64,000 nt of DNA, from positions 496,001-560,000 of the forward strand of contig CANLLZ010000001.1 of NCBI GenBank assembly GCA_947492235.1, written 5' to 3'. This document shows, one piece after another, positions 9,568 to 18,503 of this stretch. The stretch comes from an uncultured Altererythrobacter sp. (GTDB lineage Bacteria; Pseudomonadota; Alphaproteobacteria; Sphingomonadales; Sphingomonadaceae). A program made the position numbers and the translations under genes. The first letter of the stretch is position 1. Each line of letters opens with the position of its first letter. The notes beneath the pieces are model-generated. The model searched no databases. It worked only from the letters and a program-made list of their open reading frames with translations, and was not told the DNA's origin.

Positions 9568-10449
9568 TCAGGGATAGGTGACCGTGTTCGGCCTTTCGGG
9601 CAAGGGGATGTGTTGATCCTCGTCACCGGGCACGACCGGGAAGCGGCCCGCGCGCCAGTCTTCCTTGGCCTGCTCGATCCGTGCCTTGCTGGAGGAGACG
9701 AAGTTCCACCACGCGGTGCGCCTGGTGGTAAAGGCCTCTCCGCCCAGCAGCATGACGCGCGCGCCTTTGCTGGAGCGCACAGTCATCGCCGCGCCCGGTT
9801 TCAGCACGGTGAGCGTGTAAAGACCGAGCGGAGTTCCATCGACTTCGGCCTCTCCGCCGACCAGCATCAGCGCGCGCTCATCCGCCTCTGCCTCAATCGG
9901 GATTGCCCCTTGCGGACCCAGCACGATCTCGGCGTAGATCGTATCGGCATAGGTCGTGGTCGGCGCGCGGCTTCCCCACAGCTCGCCCATGATAACGATG
10001 GCCTTGCTGGAGCTGTCCTCGATCACTGGCAGGTCGCGTTTTTCTTCAAAGGCGGGATCGATCTCCTCGCGCCCGTCGGGCAGAGCCAGCCATGTCTGCA
10101 TCCCGTAAAGCTGCGGGCCCTTGTCCCGCTCCGCCTGCGGACTGCGTTCGGAATGCACGATCCCGCGCCCGGCGGTCATCAGATTGACCTGTCCGGGCCG
10201 GATGGTGCTGAAGGACCCGAGCGAGTCGCGGTGGTCGATGGCGCCCTGAAACAGCCAGGTGACCGTCGCCAGATTGATATGCGGGTGGGGACGGACATCC
10301 ATCCCCTTGCCGATATCCATCGAGCCGGGGCCGAACTGATCGACGAAGATAAACGGGCCGACCATGCTGCGTTCGCGCGCGGGCAGGGCGCGGCGAACTT
10401 CGAATGCGCCCAGATCATGGGTGGTCGGGGTGATGGTCTGTTCGATCAT
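9568..10449 (-). CDS. Pirin family protein
   Basis: Bicupin pirin of 293 residues. The N-terminal metal-site motif is DVRPHPHINLATVTWLF, with the partner histidine in GIVHSE and a glutamate shortly after. The C-terminal cupin region carries LMLVGGEAEVDG. Bacterial pirins include quercetin-dioxygenase-like enzymes; activity here is not predictable. Its start overlaps the stop of the NUDIX gene by 4 bases and it ends about 20 bases before the SDR start, so it is part of the same minus-strand run. Confidence 0.9.
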   Translation of the reverse strand: MIEQTITPTTHDLGAFEVRRALPARERSMVGPFIFVDQFGPGSMDIGKGMDVRPHPHINLATVTWLFQGAIDHRDSLGSFSTIRPGQVNLMTAGRGIVHSERSPQAERDKGPQLYGMQTWLALPDGREEIDPAFEEKRDLPVIEDSSSKAIVIMGELWGSRAPTTTYADTIYAEIVLGPQGAIPIEAEADERALMLVGGEAEVDGTPLGLYTLTVLKPGAAMTVRSSKGARVMLLGGEAFTTRRTAWWNFVSSSKARIEQAKEDWRAGRFPVVPGDEDQHIPLPERPNTVTYP

Positions 10450-10910
10450 GCGCCAGTTCCCTCGGCGAGCAGGCCGGACACCAGCGCCGCAGCGTCTGCC
10501 GGGTAAATCGCCTCGTGCCAGTCTTCCATCTCGGCCATGGTGAACCAGCGGTGCTGTTTCATCACCTGTTGCTCAAGTTCGGTATGGCCGGATGTGTCGA
10601 TCTGCGGATCGTCGACATGGACGATGTAAAACCGCTCGTCGCCTTGCACTGGCTCACCCTCGACGGTCTTAAATTGCGGCTGCATCCGCAGCACCTGCTT
10701 CCCCGGATCGGCGATGATGCCGGTTTCCTCGCGCAGTTCGCGGCGCGCGGCGTCCTCGAAGCTTTCGCCCGGATCGCATTCGCCGCCCGGTGTGATCCAG
10801 AAGGGCGGGCGGTCGGACACATCGTAGCGAAACATCAGCAGGCGCCCCTGCGTATCGAGCACGAACAGCCGGGCGGCGCGGCGCAATCGGAGGGAAGCAG
10901 CCTCTCCCAT
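10446..10910 (-). CDS. NUDIX hydrolase
   Basis: Protein of 154 residues with an intact NUDIX box at about 43-65 (GECDPGESFEDAARRELREE, then TG), where the REXXEE residues bind Mg2+. It hydrolyses a nucleoside diphosphate linked to some other group; the specific substrate is not readable. It is close behind the AraC-family gene (6 bases) and overlaps pirin by 4 bases. Confidence 0.9.
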   Translation of the reverse strand: MGEAASLRLRRAARLFVLDTQGRLLMFRYDVSDRPPFWITPGGECDPGESFEDAARRELREETGIIADPGKQVLRMQPQFKTVEGEPVQGDERFYIVHVDDPQIDTSGHTELEQQVMKQHRWFTMAEMEDWHEAIYPADAAALVSGLLAEGTGA

Positions 10911-10915
10911 CCAGC

Positions 10916-11809
10916 CTAATCCTCGTAGAGGCTTTCCTCCCGCAGCTTCAGCCCGGCGGTTTGCAGCGGCGTCACCGCCTTTTCAAACTGTTTGGGAGTC
11001 ATGCGGGTGAAACGTTTGAATTCCTTGTTCAAATGCGATTGGTCGAAATAGCGCAGCGCGGCCAGATCGGTTTCGCTGGGCGAACTGAACCCGCGCATTG
11101 CGGTGGCCATGTCGAGGAACCGGCTGCGGCGCAGCACGGCCTTTGGGGTCAGGCCGAATGTGTCGCGGCAGCGGCGCTCCAGCTGGCGGGTGGAGAGGCC
11201 GGCACGCGATGCGACTTCTTCCACAAGCATCTTCGAATCGGTCCGCGCAATACCCTCGAGCTGGGCCATCGCATCGTCCGTCTCGTGCGTGCCCACTTGT
11301 GCAAGGCGTGCACGGATGGTGTCCTCCATGCAGGCGATTATCGCGTCGTCGCCGTCCGCCGCTTTCAGCTCGGCTTCCATGGTTGTGGCAAGATCGCCCC
11401 ATAACTCGCTGAGCGGGAACAAATTGTCGCGAAACTTGTGATGCGGCCAGGGGAACAATGCCTTCCAGCCGCAAGGGCGGATAGCGATGCCCAGCACTTT
11501 GAAGCTGCCTTTCACCCGAACCGGAAAGGGTCGCTCGTTTGCGCCAAAAAGCAGTGTGTCGGACGGGCGATCCCACACACCGGGCTCCACCTCGCCCTTC
11601 CAGTCTCCGTCCAGCAGGATGCGGATGAAAGCGGTTTCAGAGAGGAGGAAATCCTCGATCACCATCTCGTCGGGCAGCTCCGCCTCGAAGATGTAATAGC
11701 GCCGAATATACGGAGCCAGATCCTCGCCAGGGCGGAAGGTGCGCGACAGCAGCATGGGCGTTACCCGGACACCGTTCGAATTGGGACTGTGCGACTCAAA
11801 ACCATTCAA
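10916..11809 (-). CDS. AraC family transcriptional regulator
   Basis: Protein of 297 residues. The C-terminal third (about 190-290) is an AraC/XylS helix-turn-helix pair: VEEVASRAGLSTRQLERRC and a second helix around LAALRYFDQSHLNKEFKRF, ending MTPKQF. The N-terminal half is a sensor-like domain of unknown ligand, with ILLDGDWKGEVEPG and RPCGWKALFPWP. It precedes NUDIX, pirin, SDR and hydrolase genes on the same strand and may control that run. AAAGGG lies 6 bases before the chosen ATG; MLLSRTF at 11755 is a possible alternative start. Confidence 0.85.
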   Translation of the reverse strand: MNGFESHSPNSNGVRVTPMLLSRTFRPGEDLAPYIRRYYIFEAELPDEMVIEDFLLSETAFIRILLDGDWKGEVEPGVWDRPSDTLLFGANERPFPVRVKGSFKVLGIAIRPCGWKALFPWPHHKFRDNLFPLSELWGDLATTMEAELKAADGDDAIIACMEDTIRARLAQVGTHETDDAMAQLEGIARTDSKMLVEEVASRAGLSTRQLERRCRDTFGLTPKAVLRRSRFLDMATAMRGFSSPSETDLAALRYFDQSHLNKEFKRFTRMTPKQFEKAVTPLQTAGLKLREESLYED

Positions 11810-11884
11810 AACCCTTTATGAAGCAAACACCTCGATAATCAAACCGCAGGGCTGGGGAACCAAGGTCCGCCGCTGCTAAAGGGC

Positions 11885-12157
11885 CTATGCTGCCGGTGCA
11901 CTCGCCTTAATCGCTAGGGCGTGCACGCGCTGGCCAGGAATGTCGCCCAGCGCATGATTTACTGCACGCTGGCGTTCAATGCGGTTCATGTCGGCGAAGG
12001 CGGCAGCTTCGATCACAACGGTGAAATGCGATTCGCCGCTGCCATCATCGCCTGAATGGCCCGCATGGCTGGCGCTGTCATTGATGACTTCGAGCCGCGT
12101 GGGCGAGAAGGCGTCCTGCAACAGGCGCTCCATTTCTTCCTGTACCGGGCCAGCCAT
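11885..12157 (-). CDS. bolA: BolA family protein
   Basis: BolA-like protein of 90 residues. Visible are the N-terminal MERLLQDAFSPTRLEVINDS, the loop with GESHFTVVI, and ERQRAVNHAL...VHALAIKA. BolA proteins pair with monothiol glutaredoxins in iron-sulfur and iron handling. The start at 12157 has a good GAAGGAG; the in-frame ATG at 12184 is less well placed. It is divergent from a J-domain gene, a neighbourhood conserved in Alphaproteobacteria. Confidence 0.9.
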   Translation of the reverse strand: MAGPVQEEMERLLQDAFSPTRLEVINDSASHAGHSGDDGSGESHFTVVIEAAAFADMNRIERQRAVNHALGDIPGQRVHALAIKASAPAA

Positions 12158-12207
12158 CGACAATTCTCCTTCGGGGGTTTTCACATTAGCGATTACTCCC
12201 CATCCTA

Positions 12208-12807
12208 ATGGGGATGCGCAGCAAGAAATTCCACGGCCGATACGAAGATACAGGGCGCATCTGCGAACATCCGACCTGCGAAGAGCCCGGCGAATTCCGC
12301 GCGCCGGGACTTGCCGGGAACAGCTTTGACGGGCCGGGGCAGTGGCGCTGGTTCTGCCTGGACCATGTGCGCGAATTCAATGCCGGGTATGACTGGTTCG
12401 AAGGGATGAGCGCGGATGAAATCCTCAGCGCGCAGTCACCCGCATCGGGTTGGGCGAGCGAGACGCGCGCGTTCAAACCGACCGCCGGTGTCGACGGGAT
12501 GCCGCGCTGGGCGGACTTTCACGATCCGCTGGATGCAATCGGCGCGCGGGCCAGCGGCATCAAGAGCCGCGCCCGGCGCGAGGCCGAGATTGCAATGGAT
12601 GGCAGGTTTAGCCCCGACGAAGCCAAGGCGCTGGAGGTGATGGGGCTGGGGCTGGAAACGGACCGCAGGCGCTTGCGGCGGCGGTATTCCGAACTGGTCC
12701 GCCGCTATCACCCCGACCGCAATGGCGGGGACCGGAAGTATGAAAAGCGCCTGACCCGGGTGGTGGACGCGTATCAATTGCTGCGGAAATCGCGGGCGAT
12801 CGGGTGA
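12208..12807 (+). CDS. J-domain co-chaperone
   Basis: Protein of 199 residues with a C-terminal J domain (about 145-197) and the HPD tripeptide at 168-170 in YHPDRNGGDR. The N-terminal 140 residues contain CEHPTC...FCLDH, which could be a small metal-binding pair, then a linker. It should stimulate a DnaK-type ATPase. Genes of this form usually sit beside bolA and cobS-cobT in Alphaproteobacteria. Here five minus-strand or unrelated elements separate it from cobS. Confidence 0.85.
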   Translation: MGMRSKKFHGRYEDTGRICEHPTCEEPGEFRAPGLAGNSFDGPGQWRWFCLDHVREFNAGYDWFEGMSADEILSAQSPASGWASETRAFKPTAGVDGMPRWADFHDPLDAIGARASGIKSRARREAEIAMDGRFSPDEAKALEVMGLGLETDRRRLRRRYSELVRRYHPDRNGGDRKYEKRLTRVVDAYQLLRKSRAIG

Positions 12808-12826
12808 GTCTTGATCAGGCACAAGA

Positions 12827-12928
12827 CCCCAAATCCGTTCGTCCTGAGCTTGTCGAAGGACTGTTCTTCACTGTGGGACCTTCGCTCGAAAGCAGAGCAG
12901 CCCTTCGACAGGCTCAGGGCGAACGGGT
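12827..12928. repeat. Dispersed imperfect inverted repeat, copy 3 (opposite orientation)
   Basis: The left arm begins CCCCAAATCCG and continues CGTCCTGAGCTTGTCGAAGG. The right arm is CCCTTCGACAGGCTCAGGGC followed by GAACGGG. The CCAAATCCG end is the reverse complement of the right end of copies 1 and 2, so this copy is inverted relative to them. It lies between the convergent J-domain and GST genes. Confidence 0.85.
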
Positions 12929-12961
12929 GGATGTGCAGGCGGCTACCCGCAGGCTTCGTCC

Positions 12962-13600
12962 TTACCCCCCAGCCTCGATCAGCTTCGCATCGATGGCATT
13001 CGCCTCGGAATAGGCCTTCCGCTGGGTCACGCGTTCGACATAAGCCTTGAAAGCAGGCGTTTCGGGGATCGAGCCGAAGCGCAGACCCCAGACGAATTGG
13101 CTGCCGACATAGGTATCGGCCATGGTAAACCGCTCGCCGCAGACAAAATCGTGCGAAGACAGCCAGCCATCCATCGCCGACAATGTCAGCTCAAGCGTTC
13201 CGAACCCGGCGGTGGCGGTGCGTTCTTCGGGTACTTTCCAGTTCAGCGCCTTGGCCATCAGCGCCTGCTCCAGCGGCCCGGCGGCGAAAAACAGCCAGCG
13301 GAAATAGGCCGCTTTTTCATGCGCATCAGGCAGTAGGCCTGCATCGGGGTGAGTCTCGGCGAGGTAGTGGTTGATCGCCGCGCATTCGGTGATGGTGTGA
13401 TCATGGTGCCCACCGGACTCAATGGCGTGATGATGCACCAGCGCAGGCACCTTGTTCATCGGATTGATCTCGGTGAGATTATCGGGCCGGGTGGCCCAGT
13501 CGAACACCACCTGTTCGTAATCCGCGCCTGCCTCGTGCAGAGCCCAGCGGGCAATCTGGCCCCGGCTCATGGCTACAGTGTAGAATGTGAATTCGGCCAT
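12962..13600 (-). CDS. Glutathione S-transferase family protein
   Basis: Protein of 212 residues with an N-terminal thioredoxin-like domain (FTFYTVAMSRGQIARWALHE, and NPMNKVPAL with the cis-proline) and an all-helical C-terminal domain with FTMADTYVGSQ. A histidine-rich insert HHHAIESGGHHDH follows the cis-proline and is unusual; it may bind metal. The substrate is unknown. It is followed on the same strand by the J-domain intergenic repeat. Confidence 0.88.
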   Translation of the reverse strand: MAEFTFYTVAMSRGQIARWALHEAGADYEQVVFDWATRPDNLTEINPMNKVPALVHHHAIESGGHHDHTITECAAINHYLAETHPDAGLLPDAHEKAAYFRWLFFAAGPLEQALMAKALNWKVPEERTATAGFGTLELTLSAMDGWLSSHDFVCGERFTMADTYVGSQFVWGLRFGSIPETPAFKAYVERVTQRKAYSEANAIDAKLIEAGG

Positions 13601-13612
13601 GGGTCGCGCTCC

Positions 13613-13972
13613 TTACCGTCCGCGGGTCAGAACGGGTTCGAACATGCCGAAGATTAGCCGGCTGCCATCGAAAGGCGGTTCGCCGCCGGGATGACCTTCA
13701 AATCCTTCACCCTTGGCCATCGCTTCATGCGCTTTCTCGAAGGTTTCCTTGTCCGGCCAGATGACCCAGCCGGTGACGATCTTTTCGCCTTCACCGGCTT
13801 GCACAGCCTGACGGTAGTCGGTTTTCTTGCCTTCGGGAACGTCCACTTCCCATGCCTCCATCACTTCCAGCGCGCCGTGCTTCATCGACCAGTCGGCCAT
13901 GAATGCAGCGGCCTGTTCATAGGCGCTTCGCTTGTCTTCAGGGACGGCAAGGACAGCACAGGCAATATACAT
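13613..13972 (-). CDS. DUF1428 family protein
   Basis: Protein of 119 residues with the dimeric alpha/beta-barrel-like DUF1428 layout: MYIACAVLAVPEDKRSAYEQ, VLEVMEAWEVDVPEG-type centre, and a C-terminal PPFDGSRLIFGMFEPVL. GGGAGAG lies just upstream of the chosen ATG. It is 12 bases before the GST start and probably co-transcribed with it. The function of the family is not established. Confidence 0.85.
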   Translation of the reverse strand: MYIACAVLAVPEDKRSAYEQAAAFMADWSMKHGALEVMEAWEVDVPEGKKTDYRQAVQAGEGEKIVTGWVIWPDKETFEKAHEAMAKGEGFEGHPGGEPPFDGSRLIFGMFEPVLTRGR

Positions 13973-14048
13973 TTCTCTCTCCCGTTGAATGCGGCTCCGC
14001 TTAGCACAAAGCGGCCAATTTGCCGACGCCGGACGGGAGGGCGGATCG

Positions 14049-14894
14049 TCAGCTTTGCCGGAAAGCCCAGCGCAGGGTCTTGCCAGCCCCCCACGTTGCG
14101 GCACGGGCGGGAATACCGGTCAGGCCGGGGCGCTCCAACCCCAGCATGGATCGGGCAAAGGCAGGTAGGGTTTCGATTGCCTCTGCCACCAGCGCCTTCT
14201 GAAGAGCGACCGGTGCGCCTTCGGGTTTGATGCTGACTACAAACTGTGCAACTTCGCGCGCGGCTTCGGAGGTCTGCAAATCAGCCCGCAGCTCGCGGAA
14301 GATAGCCTCCGCCTCGCGCTGGTCCAGCGGCACGGGATCGGCCCCCAGCGCGCGGGCGATGATGGCGAATTGGCGGTAATATTCGTCGCGCTCGCTATGC
14401 GGCATGTCGGGGCGGACATGGCGGAGATAGGCGGTGAGGAAGCTGGTCGCCTCCGCCACATGCACCCAAGCCAGCGTGCGCGGATCGGTCGCTTCGTAGC
14501 GCGTGCCATCGGGCAGGGTGCCGCCGACCCGGGCGTGAATCCGATTAACCCGTTCGATCGCCTCTTTCGCGCGGTTCTGATGACCGAAAGTGGTAACAGC
14601 GATAAAATTGGCCGTGCGCCGAAGCCTTCCATGCATATCGGTGCGAAAGTTGGAATGGTCGAGCACCCCTTGCAGCGCGTGAGGGTGGAGCATCTGTAGG
14701 AACAGCCCGCGTATCCCGCCGACCATCATGCCCACAACATCGGCGTGGACCATTCGGATCGGGGTGTCCTTCTCGAACAGAGCATCGTCGCTCGGTGGAA
14801 CCGGCGGGGTCTGGTCGGGCCGTTCGTGGAAGACAGCACGCACGCGGTCCACCACCTGGCGGCGCAGAAATTCGGATGGCGGCTCGGGCGGCAT
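14049..14894 (-). CDS. MpaB-like oxygenase family protein (DUF2236)
   Basis: Protein of 281 residues matching the family of latex-clearing-protein/MpaB-like oxygenases. Visible are MLHPHALQGVLDHSNF near residue 100, AWVHVAEATSFL near 165 and a basic arginine/threonine loop between them. Related proteins bind haem b through conserved histidines. I chose the ATG at 14892-14894 (MPPEPPSEF), because the upstream in-frame extension is arginine-rich and overlaps the region divergent to cobS. Substrate unknown. Confidence 0.8.
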   Translation of the reverse strand: MPPEPPSEFLRRQVVDRVRAVFHERPDQTPPVPPSDDALFEKDTPIRMVHADVVGMMVGGIRGLFLQMLHPHALQGVLDHSNFRTDMHGRLRRTANFIAVTTFGHQNRAKEAIERVNRIHARVGGTLPDGTRYEATDPRTLAWVHVAEATSFLTAYLRHVRPDMPHSERDEYYRQFAIIARALGADPVPLDQREAEAIFRELRADLQTSEAAREVAQFVVSIKPEGAPVALQKALVAEAIETLPAFARSMLGLERPGLTGIPARAATWGAGKTLRWAFRQS

Positions 14895-14986
14895 AGCGCC
14901 GTATATAGGCACTTGTGCGCGCCTAACAAAATGTCGCCCTTCGTCCCGCTTGCAGCGGGGCGGGCGCGCGGCTAACCGGTGCAGCG

Positions 14987-15985
14987 ATGAACGACATGAC
15001 CGAAAAGAGCTTCGAAGCCCGCGAAAAGACCCTGATGGCTGCGCCCGACACCACGGTGGATGTGCGCGAGACATTCGGCGTCGATATCGACTGGCAGGTG
15101 CCTGCCTTCTCCAGGGCGGATGACCGCGTGCCGGATCTCGACGAGAGCTATGTGTTCGATCCCGATACGACGCTGGCGATTCTGGCCGGCTTTGCGCATG
15201 ACCGCCGGGTGATGGTGCAGGGCTATCACGGGACGGGCAAATCGACCCATATCGAGCAAGTTGCCGCGCGGCTGAACTGGCCGTGCATCCGGATCAACCT
15301 CGATGCGCATATCAGCCGGATCGACCTGATCGGGCGCGATGCAATTGTCCTGCGCGACGGGTTGCAGGTCACCGAGTTCCGCGAAGGACTGTTGCCATGG
15401 GCATTGCAGCATCCGGTGGCTCTGGTGTTCGACGAATACGATGCGGGCCGCCCCGACGTGATGTTCGTGATCCAGCGCGTGCTGGAACAGCAGGGCAAGC
15501 TGACGCTGCTCGACCAGAACCGCGTGATCCGTCCCGATCCGCATTTCCGCATGTTTGCGACGTCCAACACGGTCGGGCTGGGCGATACCAGCGGGCTGTA
15601 TCACGGCACGCAGCAGATCAACCAGGGCCAGATGGACCGCTGGAACATCGTCGTCGGCCTCAATTATCTGCCTGCCGAGGTGGAGGAAGAGATCGTCGCG
15701 TCGAAGAATCCGGAGATCGACAAGAAGTTGCTGGCCGACATGATCAAGGTTGCCGATCTGACGCGGCAGGGCTTCATGAACGGGGATATCTCCACCGTGA
15801 TGAGCCCGCGTACGGTGATTACCTGGGCGCAGAACGCCGCGATCTTCAAGGATACCGGCTTCGCTTTCCGCCTCAGCTTCCTGAACAAATGCGACGAGGC
15901 GGAGCGGATGCTGGTTGCGGAATACTACCAGCGCGTGTTCGGCACCGAATTGCCCGAAAGCGTGGTGGCGGGCGCGAACGCCTAA
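14987..15985 (+). CDS. cobS: Cobaltochelatase AAA+ subunit CobS
   Basis: AAA+ ATPase of 332 residues. It has the CobS-specific N-terminus ([19 protein letters not shown]), Walker [10 protein letters not shown] at 79-87, Walker [11 protein letters not shown] near 145-153 and a sensor region [12 protein letters not shown]. With CobT and CobN it inserts cobalt into hydrogenobyrinate diamide in aerobic cobalamin synthesis. cobT normally follows directly but here the next gene is on the opposite strand and overlaps the stop codon, so no cobT or cobN is present in the window. Confidence 0.92.
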   Translation: MNDMTEKSFEAREKTLMAAPDTTVDVRETFGVDIDWQVPAFSRADDRVPDLDESYVFDPDTTLAILAGFAHDRRVMVQGYHGTGKSTHIEQVAARLNWPCIRINLDAHISRIDLIGRDAIVLRDGLQVTEFREGLLPWALQHPVALVFDEYDAGRPDVMFVIQRVLEQQGKLTLLDQNRVIRPDPHFRMFATSNTVGLGDTSGLYHGTQQINQGQMDRWNIVVGLNYLPAEVEEEIVASKNPEIDKKLLADMIKVADLTRQGFMNGDISTVMSPRTVITWAQNAAIFKDTGFAFRLSFLNKCDEAERMLVAEYYQRVFGTELPESVVAGANA

Positions 15986-18372
15986 GCCGATTTGCGGTCC
16001 GGCTTGGCGGGTTCTTCCGTCTTGTCGGTTGGGGCAATCGAGGTGACCTTCGGCTGCGGGGCGCGGAGCATACGCTGCTCCGCCCCGTGCTCCAACTGGG
16101 CCGGTGGCTTGGCTGCGTCGAACAGAAAGCCCTGAACGGACGTACAACCGGTGGCGCGGATGCGGTCCAATTGCTCGGTATTCTCGATACCCTCGGCAGT
16201 GGTGCGCATCTTCAGCTTGCTGGCCAGTTCGACGACCGCATTGACGATGGCGTCGCTGTCTTCCTTCTCGGCGATGTCCTGCACGAAGCAGCGGTCGATC
16301 TTGATCCGGTCAAACGGGAAACTGCGCAGGTAATTCAGCGAGGAATAGCCGGTCCCGAAATCGTCGAGCGAGATCTGCACGCCGAGGCTGCGGATTTTGT
16401 GCAGCAGCGCGATGTTTTCCTCATTGTCCTGCATCAGCAGGGATTCGGTAATTTCCAGCTCGAGCCGGTGCGGCGCAACACCGCTGGTGGCGAGCGCGCC
16501 GACAATGGTGTTGACCAGCCCCTCGTCGCGCATCTGTGCGGGAGAGAGATTGACCGAGACGCTGATATCTTCGGGCCAGTTCGCCGCCTCGTTCAGCGCT
16601 TCGCGCAGGACCCAAGCGCCGATGGGCAGGATCTGCCCGGTTTCCTCGGCAATCGGAATGAAGGTCGCCGGACTGACCATTCCGCGTTCGGGATGGTGCC
16701 AGCGCAGCAATGCCTCGTAGCCGACCGTGTCTGTCGTCACGGCATCTTTCAGGGGCTGATACTGTACCTCCAGCTGTCCGCGCGAGAGCGCCGCGCGCAA
16801 ATCGAGCTCCAGCTCGCGGCGGCTCTGCACTTCCTGCTGCATGCCGGGGTCGAAGACGCTGGCTCCGCTGCGTCCGCGCGCTTTGGCATCATACAGCGCC
16901 ATATCGGCGGCCTTGAGCACTTCCTCTCCGGTGCGGCCATTGTCGGGCGCGAAAGCCACGCCGACGCTGGCCCCGATGGGTAGCGGGCGGCTATGGCCAG
17001 CAACCCGGACTGGCTCGTCCATGGCGGACACGATCGACTGGGCGACTCCCAGCGCTTCCTCGCGGTCGGTTAACCGGTCGAGCAAGACGGCAAACTCGTC
17101 GCCGCCTAATCGTGCGACCATCGAAGTGTGTCCCACAGCGCGCTCGATCCGCCGGGCAGCCTCGCTCAATACGATATCGCCCACCGCGTGGCCGTGGGTA
17201 TCGTTGACCGCCTTGAAATGGTCGAGATCGACATAGAGAACGCCCATGAGCTGGCCGTCATCCTGCCGGTCGAAGGCGCGCCGCAGCGTGGTGTTGAACA
17301 GGCTGCGATTGGGCAGATTGGTCAGCACATCGTAATGCGCCATATAGGTGACCTTGGCCTCCGCCCGGCGGGAGCGGGAGATGTCGGTCATGAAGCCGCG
17401 CCAGCATTCCAGCTGGCCATCGGCGGAATAGATCGGGCGCGCGCTGATCGACCACCAGCAATTCTCGCCCCGCACCGTGAGCGGTATCACCAGCCCGCGG
17501 AAATTGTCTTCCTTCTCGCCCAGAGTCAGCAATTCCTCGCGCTCCGGGCAGTCATCGAACAATAGCGAAAGGCGCATCCCGTCCATTTCCTGCGCGCTGC
17601 GATCCGCCGCGCGGCAGAACCGTTCGTTGGGACGTAGAATCCGGCCTTCCTTGTCGCATTCGAACAGCCAGTCGCTGCCATCCTCATCATACTGGTTAAG
17701 AAGCAGCTGGATGGTGTCTTTCGCCTCGGTCAATTTGCGCGTGCGCAGACGGCGTGTGGCGAACAGGAAGTTCAGATTGAACATGGCCCAATGCAGGAAG
17801 ATCAGAGCCGATGTGGCCATTATGGCCGCGATCCAGATTGGCCCGCTGTGGAACACCACCACGGGAATAGAAATCGCCGCAGCATAGATCGACGCGGCCA
17901 GAAGCGCCCGGCGGGGCAGGGCGATCATGCACAACGTATCGACGAACAACACAAACAGGGCGCAGGCGACCAGGGCAGGGATCCACTCCGAAGGACCGAA
18001 AGACAGACCCGTGGCGGTTACCACGCCCCAAAATACGGCCCTTACGATTACCAGATCGCGGAAGGCGGCGTAATTGGCGCGGTGCGATCTGTCGCCCTTC
18101 TTGATGCTCCGCTCGATCCACATCTGGCACAGGATTATCCCGCTACCGATGACGCCCATGACGACTAGGAGAGTCACCGGGACGAAAATCGCGTAAATAA
18201 TCAGGCCTGCAATCAGGCGGACGCAGTCATAGGCCAGATAGGGGAAAGCGGCGGTGTGATTCAGTTTGCAGCGCGCCCACCATTCCCGGTCGGCTTCGGC
18301 AACCTCGTGATTGATCAGGTCGAGCAGGAGAAACTCCCGCACTGCCGGTTTCTGCAACCATGCATTCAACAT
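15982..18372 (-). CDS. Membrane GGDEF-EAL protein with PAS domain
   Basis: Cyclic-di-GMP enzyme of 796 residues. The N-terminal 200 residues hold five or six membrane helices, then a PAS-like domain (about 225-345). The GGDEF domain has intact LGGDEF near 421, and the EAL domain starts at YEALLRW near 550, with [10 protein letters not shown] and TAEGIEN. Both active-site cores look intact, so it may make and degrade c-di-GMP. The RxxD product-inhibition site expected just before GGDEF is absent. The C-terminal 30 residues are a charged tail. It is tail-to-tail with cobS, with overlapping stops. Confidence 0.92.
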   Translation of the reverse strand: MLNAWLQKPAVREFLLLDLINHEVAEADREWWARCKLNHTAAFPYLAYDCVRLIAGLIIYAIFVPVTLLVVMGVIGSGIILCQMWIERSIKKGDRSHRANYAAFRDLVIVRAVFWGVVTATGLSFGPSEWIPALVACALFVLFVDTLCMIALPRRALLAASIYAAAISIPVVVFHSGPIWIAAIMATSALIFLHWAMFNLNFLFATRRLRTRKLTEAKDTIQLLLNQYDEDGSDWLFECDKEGRILRPNERFCRAADRSAQEMDGMRLSLLFDDCPEREELLTLGEKEDNFRGLVIPLTVRGENCWWSISARPIYSADGQLECWRGFMTDISRSRRAEAKVTYMAHYDVLTNLPNRSLFNTTLRRAFDRQDDGQLMGVLYVDLDHFKAVNDTHGHAVGDIVLSEAARRIERAVGHTSMVARLGGDEFAVLLDRLTDREEALGVAQSIVSAMDEPVRVAGHSRPLPIGASVGVAFAPDNGRTGEEVLKAADMALYDAKARGRSGASVFDPGMQQEVQSRRELELDLRAALSRGQLEVQYQPLKDAVTTDTVGYEALLRWHHPERGMVSPATFIPIAEETGQILPIGAWVLREALNEAANWPEDISVSVNLSPAQMRDEGLVNTIVGALATSGVAPHRLELEITESLLMQDNEENIALLHKIRSLGVQISLDDFGTGYSSLNYLRSFPFDRIKIDRCFVQDIAEKEDSDAIVNAVVELASKLKMRTTAEGIENTEQLDRIRATGCTSVQGFLFDAAKPPAQLEHGAEQRMLRAPQPKVTSIAPTDKTEEPAKPDRKSA

Positions 18373-18503
18373 CAGATCGTTACCCGTTTCAGGCTTCTGG
18401 CGACACCTTGCGTTACCGGCGGTTGGTTAAGATTATCTTCCGGTGCGAAGGCGCAGAATCCTTAAGGCTCGCCAAAGGCGTATTGGTAAGGTAATACAGT
18501 TTG

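Noticed and set aside
15283-16983. A 566-codon frame overlapping cobS and the GGDEF-EAL gene
   Set aside because: It is out of frame with cobS and antisense to the next gene, both of which have clear motifs.
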